DNA of 36,010 nt, taken from positions 1 to 36,010 of the forward strand of contig JBBKWJ010000152.1 in NCBI GenBank assembly GCA_037968895.1, in the 5' to 3' direction. This DNA comes from JBBKWJ01 sp037968895. GTDB taxonomy: Bacteria; Actinomycetota; Acidimicrobiia; Acidimicrobiales; SZUA-35. The notes beneath the pieces were generated by a model. The model did not search any database, was not told the DNA's origin, and was given only the letters and a program-made list of their open reading frames with translations. A program made the position numbers and the translations under genes. Of this stretch, positions 32,053 to 36,010 are shown piece after piece; the stretch's first letter is position 1, and every line of letters begins with the position of its first letter.

Positions 32053-34173
32053 ATGTCCGAAACAGTGATGACGCCCCGCCCCACCTCGCCAGTTGTTTGC
32101 GAACTACGTGTGCTTGTCCGCTCGGGTAATTACCCGCAGATGCTGCGGCGATCAACTCACCTCGCTGATTTGGCGAGGTGGTCAACAGACGCTCCAGCCT
32201 TAATTCAGCAGCTCACCGTCGTTGCGGACGAGGGTCCGATCGCGGCCATGATTGCGATCGAGTGTCTGGCCGAAATACGCCACGGAGACGCTGACGATGT
32301 ACTCGTCGATCTCTTACGACACCAAGATCTCATCGTTCGTCGTCATGCCGCTTGGCGGCTCGGCGATCGCAAACCGACGGCCCGGGCAATACCTGAACTT
32401 GTCGCCATGATCACGCTTGGTGGGATCGACACCATGCACGCCAACCGCACGCTTGCGAACTGGTCTGAGTCGACAGCACACCTGGTTGTTCGATCGGCTG
32501 TCGAGTTTCTCGTCAACGAGACCAACCCCGCGATGAGGGCTCGACTAGTTGACCTTCTTGGCGTTGCGGGCCGTTGCGCCGAGGGCGTTCTACTCACGGT
32601 CGCTGCTGATCTTGAAGAGGCGGTCACCGTGAGGGCAGCCGCTATCGGGGCGCTTGGCGAAATGGGCGGCAATCACATCGACGCGATGCTGCGAGAGTTG
32701 GCGGCGATCGACGGGCCCGTTGCTGTTGACTCCGCGATGGCGCTTGGACGTCGCGCCTTCGGTGAGCTACCAAACCCTGAAACGGTCGGGGGCGACGGGC
32801 TGCGTGTGGCCCAACTCGTCCTCGCCGAAGGGTTGGACGGCCAACTGAGTCTTGGCGGTCGTGGCGACACCGGAGGCGTCGCCAGCCTCCTGGTTTCGCT
32901 GGGAGAGGCGCTTGCCAATCGGCCTGACGTCGACCATGTGCTCACAATCGGTCGGGGTAGTTCGACCGATGCGTTCGCTGGGCCGCATTCGTCGAGTCGC
33001 ATTCCACTGACCTATGGCACAATTGCCTTCGGCGATGACGTTCGTCCGGCGGAAACGCCAGACGAGATCTGGGAGCATATACCGGCAATTAGACGCGGGA
33101 TTCGGCGATCGCTTCGAATCGCAGGCCCGGTCGACCTGCTTCACCTTCGTATGGCTGACGCTGGCACGGTTGCCGGTGCCGAGGTGGCGAAATCGTTGGG
33201 TGTTCCTATTTGTTTCAGCGTTGCCCCTGACCCGCACAACGTCGTCGAGTCAATGCATTCGAGGGGTGAGCTGGACGACGAAGCCTTTGTTCGCCTCGTC
33301 ACTGAATCCCACGTGTGGTTCCGGGCGCGATTGGTCGAGCGGCTTGCAGGCGAGGCCGATCAGCTTGCCCTTTTCCCACGAACCAAGCAGATCGACTTCC
33401 TGGAGGATCTCGCTAGTGACACCGGCCAGCGGATGGCGGTGGTGGCCGAGGGGATTGATATCTCGCTGCTCGATCGAGCGGTCCGGGACTACTCGATCGA
33501 CCCTCAAGGCGCCCGTCGAAATGATGTGCTTGATGAGCTCACCGGTCTGATTCCTGCGGAGCGTCGCGGTCTTCCGCTGGTCCTCAGCGTTGGCCGACTC
33601 AACCCGGTCAAGGGTATGGACCGTGTCGTCTCGGCCTGGGCCTCTGATCACCGACTCGCCGCCTCGTGCAACCTCGTGATCGTTGGTGGGAGCCTTGACG
33701 AGCCATCGGCAACCGAGACCTCAGTACTCGAGGCGATTGACCGTGCGCTTCCGCTCGACGATCCGAATCGAGCTGGTCTGATTCTCCTTGGGGGCCGGCC
33801 TAGAGCCGACGTCGCCCGCATTCTGGTCGCCACATCGGTTGGTCGGACCAACGCTTGGTCAGGTGGCGGCGTGTATGTTGACGGCGCACTGAAAGAAGAG
33901 TTCGGCCTGGCCGTGCTTGAGGCGATGGCGGCGGGACTCGTCGTCGTGGCACCCAGTACTGGTGGCCCCTCGACCTATGTTGACCACGGCGACACCGGCG
34001 TGTTGGTAGCGCCAGAAGATGATTTGGGCTTCGCGATTCGCGGCGCCTTCGGTCTAGTCGATCGAATTGGCCGGGCCGAGCGTGCTCGCTCGTTGGTCGA
34101 GTCGCAGTATTCGATCGCAACGATGGCCGACCAACTTCTGGATCTCTACCGCCCGGCCATGGCGATGCGATGA
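32053..34173 (+). CDS. HEAT-repeat domain fused to a GT4 (sucrose-phosphate-synthase-like) glycosyltransferase
   Basis: The protein is 706 aa from the ATG at 32053, with AGGAGG five bases upstream; the frame is open from 31993. Residues about 35-235 are helical HEAT-like repeats (RHGDADDVLVDLLRHQDLIV, then RRHAAWRLG; later VRAAAIGALGEMG). From about 262 the sequence becomes a GT-B glycosyltransferase of family GT4: a GGRGDTGGVASLLVSLGEAL segment resembling the sucrose-synthase/SPS N-terminal loop, VGRLNPVKG (513-521) and the donor-binding EEFGLAVLEAMAAG (615-628). Glycosyl transfer from a nucleotide sugar is expected; the acceptor is unknown. HEAT repeats could bind a protein or lipid carrier. 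Its stop overlaps the GT1 gene start. Confidence 0.88.
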   Translation: MSETVMTPRPTSPVVCELRVLVRSGNYPQMLRRSTHLADLARWSTDAPALIQQLTVVADEGPIAAMIAIECLAEIRHGDADDVLVDLLRHQDLIVRRHAAWRLGDRKPTARAIPELVAMITLGGIDTMHANRTLANWSESTAHLVVRSAVEFLVNETNPAMRARLVDLLGVAGRCAEGVLLTVAADLEEAVTVRAAAIGALGEMGGNHIDAMLRELAAIDGPVAVDSAMALGRRAFGELPNPETVGGDGLRVAQLVLAEGLDGQLSLGGRGDTGGVASLLVSLGEALANRPDVDHVLTIGRGSSTDAFAGPHSSSRIPLTYGTIAFGDDVRPAETPDEIWEHIPAIRRGIRRSLRIAGPVDLLHLRMADAGTVAGAEVAKSLGVPICFSVAPDPHNVVESMHSRGELDDEAFVRLVTESHVWFRARLVERLAGEADQLALFPRTKQIDFLEDLASDTGQRMAVVAEGIDISLLDRAVRDYSIDPQGARRNDVLDELTGLIPAERRGLPLVLSVGRLNPVKGMDRVVSAWASDHRLAASCNLVIVGGSLDEPSATETSVLEAIDRALPLDDPNRAGLILLGGRPRADVARILVATSVGRTNAWSGGGVYVDGALKEEFGLAVLEAMAAGLVVVAPSTGGPSTYVDHGDTGVLVAPEDDLGFAIRGAFGLVDRIGRAERARSLVESQYSIATMADQLLDLYRPAMAMR

Positions 34174-35423
34174 GCCTGCTTGTTCTTAGCCCCGAATTCG
34201 CGTCCCACTATGGACCGCTCGCGGTTATAGCGGAAGCGGCCCGACGAAGCGGAAGCCGCGTCGTCGTGGCGACGGGGCCGGAGTTGAGAGCACGGGTTGA
34301 GGCGGACGGGTTCGAATGGCGGCCGCTCCAGCTCGGAGCATCGTCGAACAGTGGAATCGTCGACCGCGATCCCGGCATCGCACGCTTTATTGAAGCCACC
34401 CGGGGCGGCCCGCTCGCAACGATCCGTAGCCAGGCGCTCGACCGAGAAACAGACTTGTTGTGGCAGCCTGAGCGCGTTGCAGCCGACATCGACGATCTTT
34501 GTGAATCGATCAATCCAGAGTGTGTGCTCGTCGATCACGTGTCGTTCGGCTCGACACTTGGCATGTACGCAGCGGGCCGACCGTTCGTAACACTGGTACC
34601 AGGACACCCCTCCCAGCTGCCCGTTGGAACCGAGCGCTACGGCGTCCCATCGGACTGGCCCGATCGGATGCGTCCCGACCCGGGAGAACTTACCGAACTC
34701 GAGCAAGTTGTTGATCGGGTCACGATCGCATTTACCCGCCGCTGGAACTCGGCCCTCGCTTCGATCACTGGAGATCAATCTCCAGTCGCAGATTCGTTTC
34801 GGGTGCACGGTTCGAGGGTGCTCTACAACAGCGTGCCTGAGATGAACTCGCCAGCTAGATCCGCTCTGTTGCCAAACGATCATCGGTTCGTTGGGCCACT
34901 GGTGCGGGAGGAGCAATTGCCCGCCGAAATGCAATCCTGGTCAGAGTCGACTGGCTGTCAGCGACAGGTCTACGTGGCATTGGGAACTTTCCTGTCGCAC
35001 CGCAGTGACGTCCTCGCCGTGATCGCCGAAGCGCTTCGGCTTGTCGGGGCGCGGGCGGCGATCGCAATCGGTGCAACCTCCGTTGACGAGTTGGGGCGAA
35101 TCCCTGAGAACTGGCTGGTTGCCCGCGAGTTGCCTCAGGTGGCAATGATGAGGTCAGCCGATCTCGTCATTCACCATGGAGGAAACAACAGTGTGCAGGA
35201 AGCGCTCGCCGCTGGTGTCCGCCAGATCGTGCTGCCGTTTTCAACAGACCAGTTTTCTAACGCCGCTGACTTGGAGCGCGTTGGCGCGGGATCGGTCTTC
35301 GCCCCAAACGAGACGACCAGCGAAGAACTGGCGCAGTCGATCGAGGAGGCTTTGGCGTCTTGGCCAGTTCCCGTCTCCGCCGCCGTCGCTGACGATCGTA
35401 TTTTTGACGCGCTGTTCGCCTGA
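34170..35423 (+). CDS. GT1-type glycosyltransferase (MGT/UGT-like)
   Basis: The 417-aa protein has a GT-B fold of the macrolide/UDP-glucuronosyltransferase type. The N-terminal acceptor half begins LVLSPEFASHYGPLAVIAEA. The C-terminal donor half shows VYVALGTFLSHRSDVLAVIA, the PSPG-like region LVIHHGGNNSVQEALAAGVR and QIVLPFSTDQFSNAADLE. Enzymes of this type glycosylate hydrophobic small molecules such as macrolides, carotenoids (CrtX) or sterols. It is translationally coupled (ATGA) to the HEAT-GT4 gene. Divergence from a CarH-like regulator makes a carotenoid or other photoprotective lipid one possible acceptor (inference). It ends eight bases from a convergent gene. Confidence 0.92.
   Translation: MSLLVLSPEFASHYGPLAVIAEAARRSGSRVVVATGPELRARVEADGFEWRPLQLGASSNSGIVDRDPGIARFIEATRGGPLATIRSQALDRETDLLWQPERVAADIDDLCESINPECVLVDHVSFGSTLGMYAAGRPFVTLVPGHPSQLPVGTERYGVPSDWPDRMRPDPGELTELEQVVDRVTIAFTRRWNSALASITGDQSPVADSFRVHGSRVLYNSVPEMNSPARSALLPNDHRFVGPLVREEQLPAEMQSWSESTGCQRQVYVALGTFLSHRSDVLAVIAEALRLVGARAAIAIGATSVDELGRIPENWLVARELPQVAMMRSADLVIHHGGNNSVQEALAAGVRQIVLPFSTDQFSNAADLERVGAGSVFAPNETTSEELAQSIEEALASWPVPVSAAVADDRIFDALFA
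34767..34786. repeat. 20-bp perfect palindrome inside the GT1 gene
   Basis: ACTGGAGAT-CA-ATCTCCAGT lies within the codons for ITGDQSP, a likely surface loop. It may be a chance dyad, an RNA hairpin or a protein site. Confidence 0.5.
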
Positions 35424-35431
35424 GCCGGCGT

Positions 35432-36010
35432 TCATTTGTGGTGTTCAGTGGCGACGGCGATGCCATGTGCGCTGAGGGCGGCCAAGGTGGCGGGGTCGAG
35501 CGTGATGGTCTGATGGAGGTAGCTGACGCCGGATTGGATCGCATCGCCACTGGCGAGTCGAGCCGCCGCAAGGCTGGCAAGAACCGCGGTGCCTTTCGCC
35601 TGACCGATGCCCGTCGCCCATGCGGTGGTTTCGTTTGACTGTGCTGCGATGAGCCATGGCCCAATCCCTGTCGGGCGGGGAAGTAGGGAGGAGATTCGAG
35701 TAAGTACTGTTCGCCCGCCCGGGAGCCGGGATGCCGCTACGAAGATCAGGGTGGTGGCAGCGTTGGTGAATCCGTAGGTGGTCTTGACCGGGGTCTCGAG
35801 TTCGGCGGTGAGGATGTGCTGATCGGGGAAGTCGGCCTGTGCGACGGCGCGTCGTCCGAACCCAGCCGGCAGGGACGGCCGGTAGAGCTTGCCGAAGTTG
35901 CGGAGTCGGCGGCCAGTGACTGGGTCGGTATACGAAGTGCCGACCTTCCCTAGGGTGAATGCCGCTGACCCTGGCCCATATTCGTCACGAGTGTCGAGGA
36001 TTCCGTGGAT
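35432..36010 (-). CDS. 3' part of a possible saccharopine-dehydrogenase-like oxidoreductase
   Basis: An open frame enters from the right edge of the window and runs for 192 codons to TGA at 35432-35434; no start codon lies within the window, so it is partial. The sequence (HGILDTRDEYGPGSAAFTLG, then GRRLRNFGKLYRPSLPAGFG; later TGIGQAKGTAVLASLAAARL) looks like the C-terminal catalytic/dimerisation half of saccharopine-dehydrogenase-like NAD(P) enzymes, with a terminal LAALSAHGIAV segment. I am not certain of the family. Codon use is like that of the neighbours. It is convergent with the GT1 gene. Confidence 0.6.
   Translation of the reverse strand: MHGILDTRDEYGPGSAAFTLGKVGTSYTDPVTGRRLRNFGKLYRPSLPAGFGRRAVAQADFPDQHILTAELETPVKTTYGFTNAATTLIFVAASRLPGGRTVLTRISSLLPRPTGIGPWLIAAQSNETTAWATGIGQAKGTAVLASLAAARLASGDAIQSGVSYLHQTITLDPATLAALSAHGIAVATEHHK

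Noticed and set aside
1..36010. CRISPR array, tRNA or rRNA gene, prophage or transposase
   Set aside because: I looked for regularly spaced repeats, cloverleaf-like segments, integrase or transposase motifs and saw none. Weak tRNA-like folds cannot be excluded without a scan.

Overview
The window reads as chromosomal DNA of a moderately high-GC actinobacterium, most plausibly a deep-branching group such as Acidimicrobiia (inference). The evidence is a WhiB-type iron-sulfur regulator, a mycothiol-dependent maleylpyruvate-isomerase-family enzyme, several promoters that abut their start codons (leaderless style), and many small stress and catabolic genes under single-domain regulators. No tRNA, rRNA, CRISPR array, transposase or phage gene is visible. 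Genes are densely packed, and no gene-free stretch exceeds about 220 bases.

Region 1 (12-11442) is catabolic. A minus-strand run holds a quinone-oxidoreductase-like MDR enzyme, an acyl-CoA ligase, an ACT-domain protein, an SDR dehydrogenase, a three-subunit molybdenum hydroxylase (large, FAD and 2Fe-2S subunits), a DHA2-type MFS exporter and an unknown membrane protein. An Old Yellow Enzyme is divergent from it. This looks like oxidation and activation of an organic acid or heterocycle. The active-site loop of the hydroxylase is not that of CO dehydrogenase.

Region 2 (11530-17321) is signalling and export. It holds an ECF sigma factor with a one-TM candidate anti-sigma protein, then a six-gene minus-strand cluster: histidine kinase, LuxR-type response regulator, ABC-2 ATPase and permease, YtrA-like GntR regulator with a clear operator, and a small two-TM protein.

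Region 3 (17517-23344) is a patchwork of small regulator/enzyme pairs: a DUF1059-like protein, AraC plus VOC, VOC plus YCII/DGPF, a DUF1905/YdeI protein, a DHFR-like reductase, a zinc-ribbon MBL hydrolase and an ArsR-SRPBCC fusion. It contains clear decay. A remnant of an ECF42-like sigma gene lies beside the DGPF gene and next to a GGGGTCAGACCCC-type inverted repeat. A MerR gene with an internal deletion is followed by a frameshifted VOC gene, although its classic 19-bp-spacer promoter is intact.

Region 4 (23367-28298) is polyhydroxyalkanoate metabolism: a TetR regulator divergent from phaC with twin TCAATATTGA palindromes over the promoter, a PHA-depolymerase-like hydrolase, and a MocR-type regulator.

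Region 5 (28377-31129) holds small enzymes (NTF2-like, alpha/beta hydrolase, mycothiol-linked enzyme, VOC) and WhiB.

Region 6 (31154-36010) is the most unusual. A CarH/LitR-like B12-binding regulator that keeps the light-sensing Trp-His and Glu-His residues is divergent from a two-gene operon. That operon encodes a HEAT-repeat protein fused to a sucrose-phosphate-synthase-like GT4 glycosyltransferase, and a GT1-type glycosyltransferase. It may be a light- or cobalamin-controlled glycosylation system. The window ends inside a convergent gene, possibly a saccharopine-dehydrogenase-like oxidoreductase.
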